From contig NZ_AP018207.1 in NCBI RefSeq assembly GCF_002367995.1, positions 5,321,963-5,385,962 of the forward strand: a DNA stretch of 64,000 nucleotides, given 5' to 3'. This document shows positions 8,224-17,690 of this stretch, one piece after another. Position 1 is the first letter of the stretch. Each line of letters starts with the position of its first letter. Position numbers and translations under genes: made by a program. A model generated the notes under the pieces. The model did not search any database. It saw only the letters and a list, made by a program, of their open reading frames with translations, and was not told where the DNA came from. Source of the DNA: Calothrix brevissima NIES-22 (GTDB lineage Bacteria; Cyanobacteriota; Cyanobacteriia; Cyanobacteriales; Nostocaceae).

Positions 8224-8910
8224 ATGAACGCAGCCGACGATAAAACGATTGTTCGTGAATATTTCAATTCCACAGGGTTTGACCGATGGAAGCGGATATA
8301 CGGCGATGGAGAAGTCAACAAAGTCCAGCTAGACATCCGCAACGGACATCAACAAACTGTGGATACAGTCATCGGCTGGTTAAAAGCTGATAACAATTTA
8401 GCAGACTTATCAATCTGCGACGCTGGATGTGGTGTAGGTAGTCTCAGCATTCCTTTAGCTACAGAAGGTGCTAAAGTCTATGCTAGCGATATTTCCGAAA
8501 AAATGGTCACAGAAGGCAAAGAAAGAGCCTTACAGACCTTGGGAAACAATGATAATCCTACCTTCGCCGTGCAAGATTTAGAATCTCTAAGTGGTAGCTA
8601 TCACACGGTGATTTGCTTAGATGTTCTCATCCATTATCCCCAAGAAAAAGCAGATGAGATGATTTCTCACCTGTGTTCTTTGGCACAATCCAGGATAATT
8701 ATTAGTTTTGCACCTAAAACCTGCGCTTTAGCTTTGCTCAAAAAAATTGGCAGTTTCTTTCCTGGGCCGAGTAAAACAACTCGCGCCTATTTACATCGTG
8801 AAGCTGATGTCTTACAAATTCTGCAAAAGAATGGCTTCTCAGTACAACGAAAATCAATGACTAAAACCCGCTTCTATTTTTCTCGTATATTAGAAGCGAC
8901 TCGCGGTTAA
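8224..8910 (+). CDS. chlM: Magnesium-protoporphyrin IX methyltransferase ChlM
   Basis: Uses S-adenosylmethionine to methylate the 13-propionate of Mg-protoporphyrin IX, an early committed step of chlorophyll synthesis at the thylakoid/cytosol interface. The 228-residue protein begins with the family's typical EYFNSTGFDRW (about residues 12-22) and has the SAM-binding motif I CDAGCGVGSLS near residue 64. Length matches the family. The ATG lies only about 30 bp beyond the IS element, with no clear ribosome binding site, so the native leader has probably been replaced by IS sequence. It should be essential for photosynthesis, so it must still be expressed. Followed by a G-rich hairpin. Confidence 0.94.
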   Translation: MNAADDKTIVREYFNSTGFDRWKRIYGDGEVNKVQLDIRNGHQQTVDTVIGWLKADNNLADLSICDAGCGVGSLSIPLATEGAKVYASDISEKMVTEGKERALQTLGNNDNPTFAVQDLESLSGSYHTVICLDVLIHYPQEKADEMISHLCSLAQSRIIISFAPKTCALALLKKIGSFFPGPSKTTRAYLHREADVLQILQKNGFSVQRKSMTKTRFYFSRILEATRG

Positions 8911-8929
8911 AGTCATTAGCAAAAAATTA

Positions 8930-8951
8930 GGATGGGCTTTGCAACCCATCC
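8930..8951 (+). terminator. hairpin after chlM
   Basis: GGATGGG (8930-8936) pairs with CCCATCC (8945-8951), loop of eight. It follows chlM by 20 bp. There is no strong T-run, so it may be a dispersed repeat rather than a classical intrinsic terminator. Confidence 0.5.
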
Positions 8952-8998
8952 GCCAAAATTTAGCTGAATTTATTTTTTAATTAATCGCACTTATCCAC

Positions 8999-10258
8999 TT
9001 ATTGCACTTTATCGGGGAAAGCACCAGGCTGCACGGCTAAACTAACATTTTGACCATTACGGCGTAATTCTAGACGCACCTGACCACCAATTTCGCTATT
9101 ATCTACAGCTTGTTGCACCCCAGTAGCATCTGTAACTGCTTGACCATTGAGTTTTTGGATGACATCACCAGCACGAATTCCGGCTTTAGCGGCGGGAGAA
9201 TTCGGCACAACTTTCACGACTAGGACACCTGTATCTTCTTGAACGCTCAAACCGCTATTAGGATCGGAGTTAATATTTTGCTTTAATTCAGGTGTTAAGC
9301 CTACCATTTGAATTCCTAAATAAGGATGTTGTGCTTTACCTGTAGTTGCTAATTGATTAGAAATTCGTTGTACTGTGTTGATGGGGATAGAAAAGCCCAA
9401 TCCTTGCGCGCCCTGAATAATGGCTGTATTCATCCCAATTACTTCACCACGGGCATTAAGTAAAGGCCCGCCAGAATTACCAGGGTTAATAGCTGCGTCA
9501 GTTTGAATAAATTGTACTCGTTTATCAGGCGCACCAATTTGATTGCTACTGCGTCCGGTAGCGCTGATAATTCCCGTAGTTACAGTATTATCTAATCCTA
9601 AAGGGTTACCAATTGCGATCGCCCATTGTCCCGGTTGTAATTGGTCTGAGTTCCCTACACTTACTGTTGGTAAATTATCAGCCTGAATTTTCACCACAGC
9701 CACATCGGTTAACTCATCTTTGCCCAACACCTTACCTTGAAAACTGCGCCCATCCTTAAGGATGACTGTCACAGTATCAGCACCATCAACTACGTGGGCA
9801 TTAGTCAAAATCCTGCCATCTTTACCGATGATAAACCCGGAACCCGTACCCCGTTGAATCTGGTTTTGTTGTGGTAGCTGCGAACCAAAGAAACGGCGGA
9901 AAAATGGGTCTTGGAATTCGTCTGGTAGCTGAGTTTTTACTGTCCGGGAAGAGTTAATACGCACTACAGCCGGGCCTACCCTTTGCACGACCTCTGTAAT
10001 AAAGTTAGGATCTGTAGCTGCTGGTAATGGCGGTGCAGCATTGACTGGGCTAACTGCTAAATTTGATGCACTCTGAGATAGCTTCTCCTGGTTTCCCGCT
10101 AAATAACCACCTGCCAATGTCATCCCAGAGCCTAGCAGCACCAGCGATAGAGAAGCAGCTGCTTTTTTCCAGGGTGCATGATTGTGGTATTTAGCGCTAT
10201 CAGTATTAGATAAATTAGTATTTGTGAGCTTTTCCCCGTCGCGTGGTTGGTTTTGCAT
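8999..10258 (-). CDS. Deg/HtrA-family serine protease with one PDZ domain
   Basis: Envelope or thylakoid-lumen protein quality-control protease (HhoA/HhoB/HtrA group). 419 residues: an N-terminal membrane or signal segment at about 32-52 (AAASLSLVLLGSGMTLAGGYLAG), a trypsin-like domain at about 90-300, and one PDZ domain at about 310-410. The catalytic triad is visible: His in TNAHVVDGAD, Asp in ELTDVAVVKI, Ser in NPGNSGGPLL. One PDZ domain is the norm for cyanobacterial Deg proteins; which of the three paralogs it is cannot be decided here. The start gives a normal N-terminal extension. Convergent with chlM. Confidence 0.92.
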   Translation of the reverse strand: MQNQPRDGEKLTNTNLSNTDSAKYHNHAPWKKAAASLSLVLLGSGMTLAGGYLAGNQEKLSQSASNLAVSPVNAAPPLPAATDPNFITEVVQRVGPAVVRINSSRTVKTQLPDEFQDPFFRRFFGSQLPQQNQIQRGTGSGFIIGKDGRILTNAHVVDGADTVTVILKDGRSFQGKVLGKDELTDVAVVKIQADNLPTVSVGNSDQLQPGQWAIAIGNPLGLDNTVTTGIISATGRSSNQIGAPDKRVQFIQTDAAINPGNSGGPLLNARGEVIGMNTAIIQGAQGLGFSIPINTVQRISNQLATTGKAQHPYLGIQMVGLTPELKQNINSDPNSGLSVQEDTGVLVVKVVPNSPAAKAGIRAGDVIQKLNGQAVTDATGVQQAVDNSEIGGQVRLELRRNGQNVSLAVQPGAFPDKVQ

Positions 10259-10801
10259 TTGCTATCTGGAAGAATATTTTTAGATGTACTACTAATATAG
10301 ATAGCGTTTTTGAAGCTTTTGTTGCAGGACTATTACGCTAGTGTGAAATACCTCTTTATGCTGATTTTTCCTATCCGTGTTTTCCCCATTACCAGAACTA
10401 ACTATTCACCTAGAAATAAATTCTTTTATCCATATCAGAATAGACCTCTTGCAAAAGTCATAATTTTCGCGTTCTTCTTTGCGCCTTTGCGGCTTTGCGT
10501 GAGCTTTTCAAATAATTAATCAACAACGCCAAAATATTTATGCAAGAAGTCTAATGAACTCGCCCATAAATATCCCTGAAGGAAATTGCGAATTGGTATG
10601 ATTTCTTATTTTTATACCCTCTGTGCCTTTGCGATTCAAAAGTTATTGAACCACAGAGACACAGAGGGCACAGAGGATGTATTTTTTGCCAAAACCCTTA
10701 TATCAAAGCTGCAAAAGTAGGTAATCTTTAAGGAATCAAATCAGGCATTACAAGAAAATCCCGTAATGCCATGACAATTTTTCATCCCTAGCCCCTAGCG
10801 A
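10259..10801. other. intergenic region with CACAGAGGG inverted repeat
   Basis: About 540 bp between deg and the 3' end of leuS. It contains CCCTCTGTG (10617-10625) and CACAGAGGG (10660-10668), the arms of a common cyanobacterial repeat of the ACCACAGAGACACAGAGG type, and a TTTGCGCC/TTTGCGGC-rich stretch at 10471-10500. An ORF running through part of it has no coding character. Otherwise nothing seen. Confidence 0.5.
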
Positions 10802-13432
10802 TTAGCCAAGGACAAAATTAACTAATTTCCCTGGGACGACAATTACCTTTTTAATCTCTTTGCCCTCAATATAACGTTGGGCAACTTCTGATTCTCTGGC
10901 ATATTTTTCTAAAGCTGCTTTATCGGCTTGCGATGGCACTTGAATAGCACCGCGAGTTTTGCCCATAATTTGAATTACCAAGGTAATTTCATCAGCTACT
11001 AAAGCCGCCGGATCGAAACCAGGCCAAGATTGGGTGTGAACAGAATCGCTATTCCCTAATGAATGCCACAATTCATCAGCAATATGCGGTGCAAAGGGGG
11101 CTAATAACACCACTAAAGTTTGAATTCCTTCCCCATAAACTAGTGAATTTTTGCAGCTAGCATCAGTTAAGGCATTACTCAACTTCATTAATTCGGAAAT
11201 AGCGGTGTTGAATTGATATTCATCTTCCACATCTTCCGTTACTGCTTTGATGGCTGTGTGAATTGCCCGCCGTAATTCTTTTTCTGGTTTCGTCAAATTT
11301 GAGATGTCAGCTTTCTTTTTCGATACCCCAGCCGCAATATAGTCTGTGACTAAGCGCCAAACCCGGTTTAAAAAGCGGAATTGTCCCTCAACATCGGCTT
11401 CATCCCACTCTAAATCTTTTTCTGGAGGAGCTTTAAACAAAATGAACATCCGCGCCGTGTCTATACCGTATTTGCTAATGACATCTTCTGGCGCTACCCC
11501 GTTACCTTTGGATTTGGACATGGTAGCGTACAGCCGTTGTAATGCTTCCCCAGTTTGGGGATCGCGGGGATCGCTAGGATTAACTAAATGGGAAGGAATC
11601 CATTTATCTTTACCGCCCTTTTTGTGGTTTATGTAAGTTAAACCCTGTACCATCCCTTGTGTTAACAAGCGTTGGAAAGGTTCGTCAAAGTTCAACAAAC
11701 CGCGATCGCGCAGTACTTTGGTAAAGAAGCGCGAATATAATAAATGCAAAATCGCGTGTTCAATTCCACCCACATATTGATCTACAGGCATCCAGTCATT
11801 AGTTTTACTGGAGTCAAACACCTGTTTTTCGTTTTGCGCATCCGTAAATCGCAAGAAATACCACGAGGAATCAATAAAGGTATCCATCGTATCGGTTTCC
11901 CGCTTGGCTGGCGTGCCACAACTAGGACATGGGACATTTACCCAGCTTTCTAACTGCGTCAATGGCGAACCACCACGCCCAGTAAATTCCACTTCTTCTG
12001 GTAACTGAACGGGTAAATCCTTTTCTGGAACTGGAACTACACCACAGTTAGGACAGTGAATTACAGGAATCGGTGCGCCCCAATACCTTTGTCGGGAAAT
12101 TAACCAATCCCGCAGGCGATACTGTACCCGCACTTTGCCAAAACCTTGTTGTTCGGCATATTCCACTATGGCTTGTTTGGCATCTGTGGAAGCCATACCA
12201 GTAAATTGCCCAGAATTAATCAAAATTCCTGGTTCTGTGTAGGCTGCGTTATATTCCACCTGAATGACGTTAGAAACTTCGCCGTTTTCATCGGGAACTG
12301 TAGCAGTTAAATCTTTATCAACAAATGCTTCTGGTTCAACAATGACAAACTCAATCGGCAAGTTGTACTTATTAGCAAACTTGAAGTCTCGGACATCATG
12401 GGCAGGTACGCCCATGACTGCTCCTGTACCATATTCATACAGTACATAGTCAGCAATCCAAATCGGCAATTCTTCCCCAGTAAAAGGGTTAATTGCCTTA
12501 CCGCCTGTGGGAATTCCCCGCTTGGGTTTATCTTCTGCAGTCCGTTCCAATTCGCTTTGATTGGCAACTTCTTGAATAAATGCTTCTACGGCTGCTTGCT
12601 GTTCTTTTGTTGTAACGCGCTTTGTTAAAGGATGTTCTGGAGCTAATACCAAATAGCTGACGCCATATACTGTATCTGGGCGCGTAGTGTAGACGCTAAT
12701 TTTTTCCTCAAACCCTACAACCGGAAATTCCAGGTACGCACCTGTGGATTTACCAATCCAGTTAGCCTGCATCAATTTGACTCGTTCTGGCCAACCTGTT
12801 AATTTATCCAGGTCATTGAGCAATTCTTCGGCGTAGTCGGTAATCTTAAAAAACCACTGCCGTAATAATTTCCGCTCAACTTTAGCACCGCTACGCCAGG
12901 AACGGCCTTCATTATCGACTTGTTCGTTGGCTAATACAGTTTGGTCAATCGGGTCCCAGTTCACAGCCGCTTCTTTTTGATAAGCTAACCCAGCTTCTAA
13001 GAACTGCAAAAAAATCCATTGTGTCCACTTGTAATAATCTGGCGAACAGGTAGCTAATTCACTGTCCCAGTCAATAGACAAGCCAAGACGCTGCAATTGT
13101 TGGCGCATCTGGGCAATGTTTTGATAAGTCCACTTGGCTGGCGGGACACCCCTATCTATAGCGGCGTTTTCTGCTGGTAAACCAAAAGCATCCCAACCCA
13201 TTGGGTGCAGTACCCGGTAACCTTGCATCCGCTTGAGGCGAGCAATCACATCAGTAATGGTATAATTACGAACGTGACCCATGTGTAAGCTACCCGATGG
13301 GTAAGGGAACATGGATAAAGCATAAAATTTTGGCTTGGCTGTATCACCAGGTGTTTTATCTAAGCCAAGTTCTGCCCATGTTTGTTGCCATTTTTCCTCA
13401 ATGGTACCAGGGTTATAGGTCAAATCCACCAA
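10802..13432 (-). CDS. leuS: Leucyl-tRNA synthetase
   Basis: Charges tRNA-Leu. The 876-residue bacterial-type LeuRS is full length: HMGH within [16 protein letters not shown] (class I HIGH motif, about residue 49), the editing (CP1) domain at about 225-420 with TTRPDT, and KMSKS as [10 protein letters not shown] at about residue 637. The C-terminal domain ends [16 protein letters not shown] as expected. The ATG at 13432 begins [16 protein letters not shown], the normal N-terminus. It is divergent from the gamma-glutamylcyclotransferase-like gene, separated by a 530-bp structured non-coding region. Confidence 0.97.
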   Translation of the reverse strand: MVDLTYNPGTIEEKWQQTWAELGLDKTPGDTAKPKFYALSMFPYPSGSLHMGHVRNYTITDVIARLKRMQGYRVLHPMGWDAFGLPAENAAIDRGVPPAKWTYQNIAQMRQQLQRLGLSIDWDSELATCSPDYYKWTQWIFLQFLEAGLAYQKEAAVNWDPIDQTVLANEQVDNEGRSWRSGAKVERKLLRQWFFKITDYAEELLNDLDKLTGWPERVKLMQANWIGKSTGAYLEFPVVGFEEKISVYTTRPDTVYGVSYLVLAPEHPLTKRVTTKEQQAAVEAFIQEVANQSELERTAEDKPKRGIPTGGKAINPFTGEELPIWIADYVLYEYGTGAVMGVPAHDVRDFKFANKYNLPIEFVIVEPEAFVDKDLTATVPDENGEVSNVIQVEYNAAYTEPGILINSGQFTGMASTDAKQAIVEYAEQQGFGKVRVQYRLRDWLISRQRYWGAPIPVIHCPNCGVVPVPEKDLPVQLPEEVEFTGRGGSPLTQLESWVNVPCPSCGTPAKRETDTMDTFIDSSWYFLRFTDAQNEKQVFDSSKTNDWMPVDQYVGGIEHAILHLLYSRFFTKVLRDRGLLNFDEPFQRLLTQGMVQGLTYINHKKGGKDKWIPSHLVNPSDPRDPQTGEALQRLYATMSKSKGNGVAPEDVISKYGIDTARMFILFKAPPEKDLEWDEADVEGQFRFLNRVWRLVTDYIAAGVSKKKADISNLTKPEKELRRAIHTAIKAVTEDVEDEYQFNTAISELMKLSNALTDASCKNSLVYGEGIQTLVVLLAPFAPHIADELWHSLGNSDSVHTQSWPGFDPAALVADEITLVIQIMGKTRGAIQVPSQADKAALEKYARESEVAQRYIEGKEIKKVIVVPGKLVNFVLG

Positions 13433-13723
13433 AAAATACTCCTACTGGAATTTTTGTCTATCTCTGCCTCCATATTTTGACACTCCATCCAAGTAAAACT
13501 TGGTGGATTCTTGGGCTGACATCGCCTTTTCAGGTTACCCCCGATCGGGTCTTACATATCATGTCTAGTCCGAGCCTACTAGAAGTACGCGATTAATCGC
13601 GTCTCTAGTTGCCCTTTTTGTGGACTACTCCCCAAGCGTTTGTCCATTTCCGGACACGTTCGCGTATGCCCTACGCTACGTGGATTACTCCAAAAGCCTT
13701 TAGTGAATTCATTCAGCCTTGTT

Positions 13724-13778
13724 AAAGACTTACTGCGCTGTTTTACGAGTGTTCGCTGCTCGTGGTCTTTATTTTTTT
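13724..13778 (+). terminator. compound hairpin with T-run
   Basis: AAAGAC (13724-13729) pairs with GTCTTT (13765-13770), and inside it ACGAG (13745-13749) with CTCGT (13759-13763). A run of seven Ts follows. It looks like a plus-strand transcription stop although no coding gene reads into it, which suggests a short non-coding transcript upstream. Confidence 0.45.
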
Positions 13779-13883
13779 CTAGTCTGTGCTGTGGCTTACC
13801 GTAGCAGAACTCATGACTGCCGAGCCAATTTGTCGGGCAGTTACTAGCGGCTTTTCAACCTGAAACCAAATAAATTGTATCAA

Positions 13884-13910
13884 AAAGCCGCCCTTTTAGG
13901 ACGGGGCTTT
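13884..13910. repeat. GC-rich hairpin, IS200/IS605 end-like
   Basis: AAAGCC (13884-13889) pairs with GGCTTT (13905-13910), with CC/GG pairs inside around a TTTTA loop. T-runs lie on both sides, so it could end transcription in either direction. It resembles the 3' hairpins of cyanobacterial tnpB elements; that resemblance is from memory. Confidence 0.45.
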
Positions 13911-13966
13911 AGACCCAGTTTTTTGATAATAGTAGTCCAACAAATTCAGGTGGCTAAAATTGAGTT

Positions 13967-14422
13967 ATGACTGAATTCAAAATAAAATTTTCTGGTCAAG
14001 TGCGTATTTTTGTCTATGGCACCTTAAAACCAGGTGAAGTAAATTATAAAAGATATTGTGCGGCTCAAGTCATAGATACCAAAAGAGCGATCGCTCCCGG
14101 TAAACTGTTTGCCTTACCGATGGGTTATCCTGCCATGACTCTGGAAGATAGCCAAGTTCATGGTTATTTACTTATATTTGCCGATGCGAAAATTTTCACT
14201 CAGCTAGATGAACTGGAAGATTACCAGCCTCATCGACCAACTGATGAAAATCTCTATAACCGCCAGGAAATTGAGATTACGGATTTACAGGGACTATCCT
14301 TAGGGTTGGCTTGGGTTTACTTTATGTCGCCACAAAGAGTCAGCCAATTCCGGGGTATCCCTCAGCCAGATGGCTGGTGGAGTGGCTGTGGTTTGACAGT
14401 CGACAAAAAGGAGTTATCATAG
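13967..14422 (+). CDS. gamma-glutamylcyclotransferase (AIG2-like) family protein
   Basis: A 151-residue protein with the fold of gamma-glutamylcyclotransferases, which release 5-oxoproline from gamma-glutamyl peptides. The signature VYGTLKPGE lies at about residues 16-24, and a candidate catalytic Glu is in LDELEDY near residue 85. The rest (GYLLIF, NRQEIEI) fits the AIG2/YtfP-like family. Precise substrate is unknown because many members have unassigned activities. Convergent with the anti-sigma gene that follows, with a 33-bp gap. Confidence 0.8.
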   Translation: MTEFKIKFSGQVRIFVYGTLKPGEVNYKRYCAAQVIDTKRAIAPGKLFALPMGYPAMTLEDSQVHGYLLIFADAKIFTQLDELEDYQPHRPTDENLYNRQEIEITDLQGLSLGLAWVYFMSPQRVSQFRGIPQPDGWWSGCGLTVDKKELS

Positions 14423-14455
14423 TTTGTTATCTATTAACTCGGCTGAACTCGGCAA

Positions 14456-15082
14456 TTAGTTAATATTATTTCCCCAATCTGCCTGTTTCGGTTTTTGATG
14501 ATTGGCAGGTTTGCTGGGAGAAGTTACTGCTGCTTTGGGAATTTCGACGACTGGGTTATTTAAAGCCACCATTAGGGGTGATGCTGGCTCTTCAACAGCC
14601 GCAGGTTCCGGTGCTGGTTGTGTTGGTTCTATGCGTTGTTGCGCTAGTTGTAAGGTTTTGCTATTTCCTCCAGGGATAATACCTGTGAGGGAGCCGATCG
14701 CACAAGCCGCAATTGCGGCACCACCAAATAACCAAGTTAACTGAGAACGCCGATTGATCCGCGCCATTACATGCTGGACTGTTTTTTCTAGCGGCTGTTC
14801 GCAGGCTGGTACAGGCATAGCCTGTAAGCCTTGCCTGAGCTTTAACAATCGAGCATACAAGCATTTGACGGAGGCATCGTTTGCTAGCCATTCTTCAATT
14901 TGTTTGCGCTCGGCGGCTGTTACTTCACCATCGAGGTAAGCACTTAATAACTCGAAGCGATCGCGCTTCATCATATCATCCATAGCACCCGTTGATTCGT
15001 TGGTAGGCATCGCTATTCCATCTGCCCAATTTTCAGGAATTTGCAAGCGAGAACGGTCATAAAACTGAGAATCAGTAGTCAT
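14456..15082 (-). CDS. anti-sigma factor of the SigG system (SapG-like)
   Basis: Predicted membrane-anchored anti-sigma factor, 208 residues. The N-terminal anti-sigma domain (about 40-95) contains LLSAYLDGEVTAAERKQIEEWL, the standard opening of these proteins, but lacks the zinc-binding HxxxCxxC, so it is a non-zinc type. One membrane span at about 114-134 (LTWLFGGAAIAACAIGSLTG) is followed by a Pro/Ala-rich tail outside the cytosol. It lies 167 bp downstream of an ECF sigma gene on the same strand. The pairing matches the SigG/SapG pair described in Anabaena; the name is by context and motif, not alignment. Confidence 0.82.
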   Translation of the reverse strand: MTTDSQFYDRSRLQIPENWADGIAMPTNESTGAMDDMMKRDRFELLSAYLDGEVTAAERKQIEEWLANDASVKCLYARLLKLRQGLQAMPVPACEQPLEKTVQHVMARINRRSQLTWLFGGAAIAACAIGSLTGIIPGGNSKTLQLAQQRIEPTQPAPEPAAVEEPASPLMVALNNPVVEIPKAAVTSPSKPANHQKPKQADWGNNIN

Positions 15083-15249
15083 CTTAACATTATTACCAAT
15101 TCATACACGGGTAGAGACGGCGAATATTTTTGAGAAATTCATCAATGTTCTTCCTAATGACAGACTATCTTTAAGACTTCTACACAATTAGTAACTATTG
15201 TTAATTAATCCTTAAATTCTGCCATGTAGCAGTGGATAGATTCTGTAGA

Positions 15250-15906
15250 TTAAGAGTCTAGGTAATTTTGCAACTGAGCTTGCAATCTCGATCTCGCGCG
15301 AGCAATTCTCGACTTGACTGTTCCTAAGGAAACGCCCGTAATTTCGGCAATTTCTTCGTATGCCATACCTTCGATTTCTCTAAGGACAATGGTAGTACGG
15401 AACACTTCGGGTAAATCAGCGATCGCTTCTCGCAGTTGTTCGTAAAATTCTCTGGTGGTCAGTTCTTCTTCTGGCCCTGGAGTATCTCCAGCAATTTCCC
15501 AATCCATCTCGCCGTCATCTACCGAGCGGGGAGCATCCAGCGATAAGGGACTGACAACCCGTTTGCGTTTGCGCAACTCGTCGTAAAACAAGTTGGTAGC
15601 AATACGGCTTAACCAGCCCCTAAATTTAGCTGGTTCTTGTAATCGGTTAATATTCCGATACACTCGAATCCAAACTTCTTGAGCTAAATCGGCTCTGTCA
15701 GCCCAATCTGGTGCTAAGTGGTATAACACCCGATCGACCTGTGTTTGGTAGCGACGTAATAATTCTGCAAAAGCAGCGCGATCTGGGCGCAGTCCTGTTT
15801 GACAGCGCAAAATTAAATCGTGATTAGAGAGTTTGTCAACTTGCACTGATGCTTCCGGAAAATTCGCATCAACCGTTGACCAGGATACAGTAATCGATTG
15901 ACTCAT
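15250..15906 (-). CDS. sigG: ECF (group 4) RNA polymerase sigma factor, SigG type
   Basis: Alternative sigma factor of 218 residues. Region 2 (about 45-115) includes RADLAQEVWIRVYRNI and the -10 recognition stretch FRGWLSRIATNLFYDELRKR. Region 4 (about 150-212) ends with EEIAEITGVSLGTVKSRIARAR, the -35 helix-turn-helix. Between them is an acidic linker (DDGEMDWEIAGD). No region 1 or 3, as expected for ECF factors. Probably held inactive by the anti-sigma encoded downstream and released by envelope stress (family knowledge). Start ATG gives the normal short N-terminal tail. Confidence 0.9.
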   Translation of the reverse strand: MSQSITVSWSTVDANFPEASVQVDKLSNHDLILRCQTGLRPDRAAFAELLRRYQTQVDRVLYHLAPDWADRADLAQEVWIRVYRNINRLQEPAKFRGWLSRIATNLFYDELRKRKRVVSPLSLDAPRSVDDGEMDWEIAGDTPGPEEELTTREFYEQLREAIADLPEVFRTTIVLREIEGMAYEEIAEITGVSLGTVKSRIARARSRLQAQLQNYLDS

Positions 15907-16425
15907 AGATCGTACTGGCTTTAAATCATCCCTTACTATTAGACCTGGTAATTGGCTGTATGTTCCTGAATCAGGGACGGATTTATGACTGGAACAATTC
16001 GGTATATAAGTTTAAGCCAAGTTTTGAGAATTAATTCGACCTTTTTATGACTCCAGGGCTTACACAGCAAGATTCTTAGCCATAATTTACTAGATGCTAG
16101 AATTACGGCAATGTTACTTATATGTGTGCTGCTCCTAATATCTGTCACATACGCTTGACATTAAGAGCAAAACTAGTTATGGAAGAACGGGAAAAATTTG
16201 ATAATGGAGAGCAAAAAAAATTGAGGTTTTTCTAGAAACTAAAACAATCTAGTGAATTGGCGATCGGCAACATTTTACCTAGAACCACAAGGCGGAATGG
16301 ATTAATCATAACCTTTTTGGTGATTTTGGGGGAAATTGACCCTGATGTGGTTGATTTCCGCACCCGTTGTACTAGGAGCAAAGTAGGAATTTCTTTACTT
16401 GAGGCTGCTGTAACTACTAGGACTG
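15907..16425. other. upstream region of sigG, no gene seen
   Basis: About 520 bp between sigG and a small minus-strand gene. Weak ORFs here lack ribosome binding sites and coding character. It should contain the sigG promoter; no clear repeat or T-tailed hairpin was found. Confidence 0.45.
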
Positions 16426-16578
16426 TTATTTATCCGGTCTTGTGACTAAAATTGTTGCTGATGTTTCTGTTGGCGGCTGATAAGTAGCATCGGTCTGTTG
16501 TTGATTGGGTACGCGAACTTGCAAAAAGAAATTAAGGGAAAATGTAATCGTGACTGCTAGCAATAGTTTTTCAAACAT
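16426..16578 (-). CDS. putative 50-residue single-span membrane protein
   Basis: Very short ORF. A GGAG ribosome binding site lies 7 nt before the ATG at 16578. The product begins MFEKLLLAVTITFSLNFFLQ, a clear hydrophobic span, followed by a polar tail of about 30 residues rich in Gln, Thr and Pro. A longer reading frame extends upstream to 16620 but lacks such a signal. The N-terminal span plus good ribosome binding site argue for a real small membrane or exported peptide. Function unknown. It is divergent from the L,D-transpeptidase gene. Confidence 0.45.
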   Translation of the reverse strand: MFEKLLLAVTITFSLNFFLQVRVPNQQQTDATYQPPTETSATILVTRPDK

Positions 16579-16815
16579 GGTCTTACTCCCACACACACCA
16601 TTAATGATTGATTGCTGCACCCCAATAGTTCCAAGTAATGAAGTCTCTTATTTAGAGTTATTCTTGCTGGGACTTCTGCATAGCCTTAGTGTGCCCAAAG
16701 GTATTAATAGATTCATAAGGGAACTAATAAGTATTGATAAATTTTTGATGAGTAAACGGTAAAGATAACAAATTAGCCAACCGGAAATGTCAGGGATTAA
16801 CAAAAGGTGGTGGCA

Positions 16816-17610
16816 ATGGTCAGAAATGAATCTGTTACAAAAATAATCATGTGGCTGTGTTTTGGTACAGCAATCTTATCTCTGGCTGTCCATTGGCACG
16901 TAATGAAAGCAGGACAGCAGTTTGAGCAGCAAGCCGCCACAAAACGCAAGTCATCGTCAACAGAGGCTTTAGGTGCGTCTGTACCCCCAGTTAAAAGCAC
17001 ACAGGGGAAATCTACATCTCAATCTCCGATGACAACAAAGTTTCATCATCCTAAGTCGGAAACTGCGAGCAAAAATGTAGCTATGGCAACTGAGGCGTCT
17101 CAAAGTAATCGATTAGTATCGCCAGAACGAAAACTTGACGCTACATCTTTTTTGCCGCAGTCACTGTTACCTCAGATTTCTGCGCCACAACAATTTTTTA
17201 ATAGTAATAAACAGACAGGCGATCGCAATCAAGTAGTGGTTGATTTAAGCGATCGCCGCGCTTATGTTTTTCAAGAAGAAGTTGTCATAGCAAGTTACCC
17301 AATTGCTGTGGGTAAAAAAGGTTGGGAAACGCCTACAGGTACTTTTCAAGTGATGCATAAGCAGCACAACCCTATATGGCGTCATCCAATTACTAATAAA
17401 GTATTTGAACCTGGCCCTGATAGCCCTCTAGGAGACCGATGGATTGGTTTTTGGTCAGATGGACACAACGAAATTGGTTTTCACGGTACGCCAGATAACA
17501 GCACTATGGGAACTGCAATTTCTCACGGCTGTTTAAGAATGCGCAATCCTGATGTCCGATTGTTATACCAACAGGTAGGTGTAGGGACACAAATTGTAGT
17601 GCGCGAATAA
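16816..17610 (+). CDS. L,D-transpeptidase (YkuD domain)
   Basis: Peptidoglycan cross-linking enzyme acting outside the plasma membrane. N-terminal membrane anchor (about residues 10-28), a Ser/Thr/Lys-rich linker of about 100 residues, and a C-terminal YkuD domain (about 135-264). The active-site motif is complete: HGTPDN then SHGCLRM with the catalytic Cys. Start: GTG at 16807 and ATG at 16816 are both possible; AGG at 16805-16807 spaces well (8 nt) to the ATG, which I use (264 residues). Role could be 3-3 cross-links or anchoring of envelope proteins; not decidable from sequence. Confidence 0.9.
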   Translation: MVRNESVTKIIMWLCFGTAILSLAVHWHVMKAGQQFEQQAATKRKSSSTEALGASVPPVKSTQGKSTSQSPMTTKFHHPKSETASKNVAMATEASQSNRLVSPERKLDATSFLPQSLLPQISAPQQFFNSNKQTGDRNQVVVDLSDRRAYVFQEEVVIASYPIAVGKKGWETPTGTFQVMHKQHNPIWRHPITNKVFEPGPDSPLGDRWIGFWSDGHNEIGFHGTPDNSTMGTAISHGCLRMRNPDVRLLYQQVGVGTQIVVRE

Positions 17611-17619
17611 TTCTTGAAA

Positions 17620-17690
17620 TTGGTCAACAGTCAACAGTCATTAGTCATTAATTATTTGACTATTGACTATGGACTATGGACTTTTGACTA
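17620..17690. repeat. GTCAACA / TTGACTA / GGACTAT heptanucleotide repeats
   Basis: Mixed heptamers (GTCAACAGTCAACAGTCA, then TTGACTATTGACTATGGACT) fill the short gap between two convergent genes and reach the stop codon of the comFB-type gene. STRR class. Confidence 0.7.

Larger units (their letters stand above)
13433..13966. other. structured non-coding region between leuS and the next gene
   Basis: About 530 bp without a convincing ORF but with many hairpins on the plus strand: TGTCC/GGACA near 13646, GCGTA/TACGC near 13664, a compound hairpin 13724-13770 followed by seven Ts, ACTGCC (13816-13821)/GGCAGT (13836-13841), and a GC-rich hairpin at 13884-13910. A palindrome ACGCGATTAATCGCGT lies at 13587-13602. 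GGACTACT at 13622-13629 recurs inverted as AGTAGTCC near 13930. It could be the remains of an IS200/IS605 element including its RNA; no transposase fragment was found in translation. Confidence 0.5.

Noticed and set aside
10310..10519. 69-codon plus-strand ORF after the deg gene
   Set aside because: Lies in AT-rich and CTTTGCGCC-type repeat sequence and has no ribosome binding site or recognisable domain.
13433..13966. T-box or other leader attenuator for leuS
   Set aside because: The T-tailed hairpin at 13724-13778 is oriented away from leuS, no T-box motif is visible, and T-boxes are not known from cyanobacteria.
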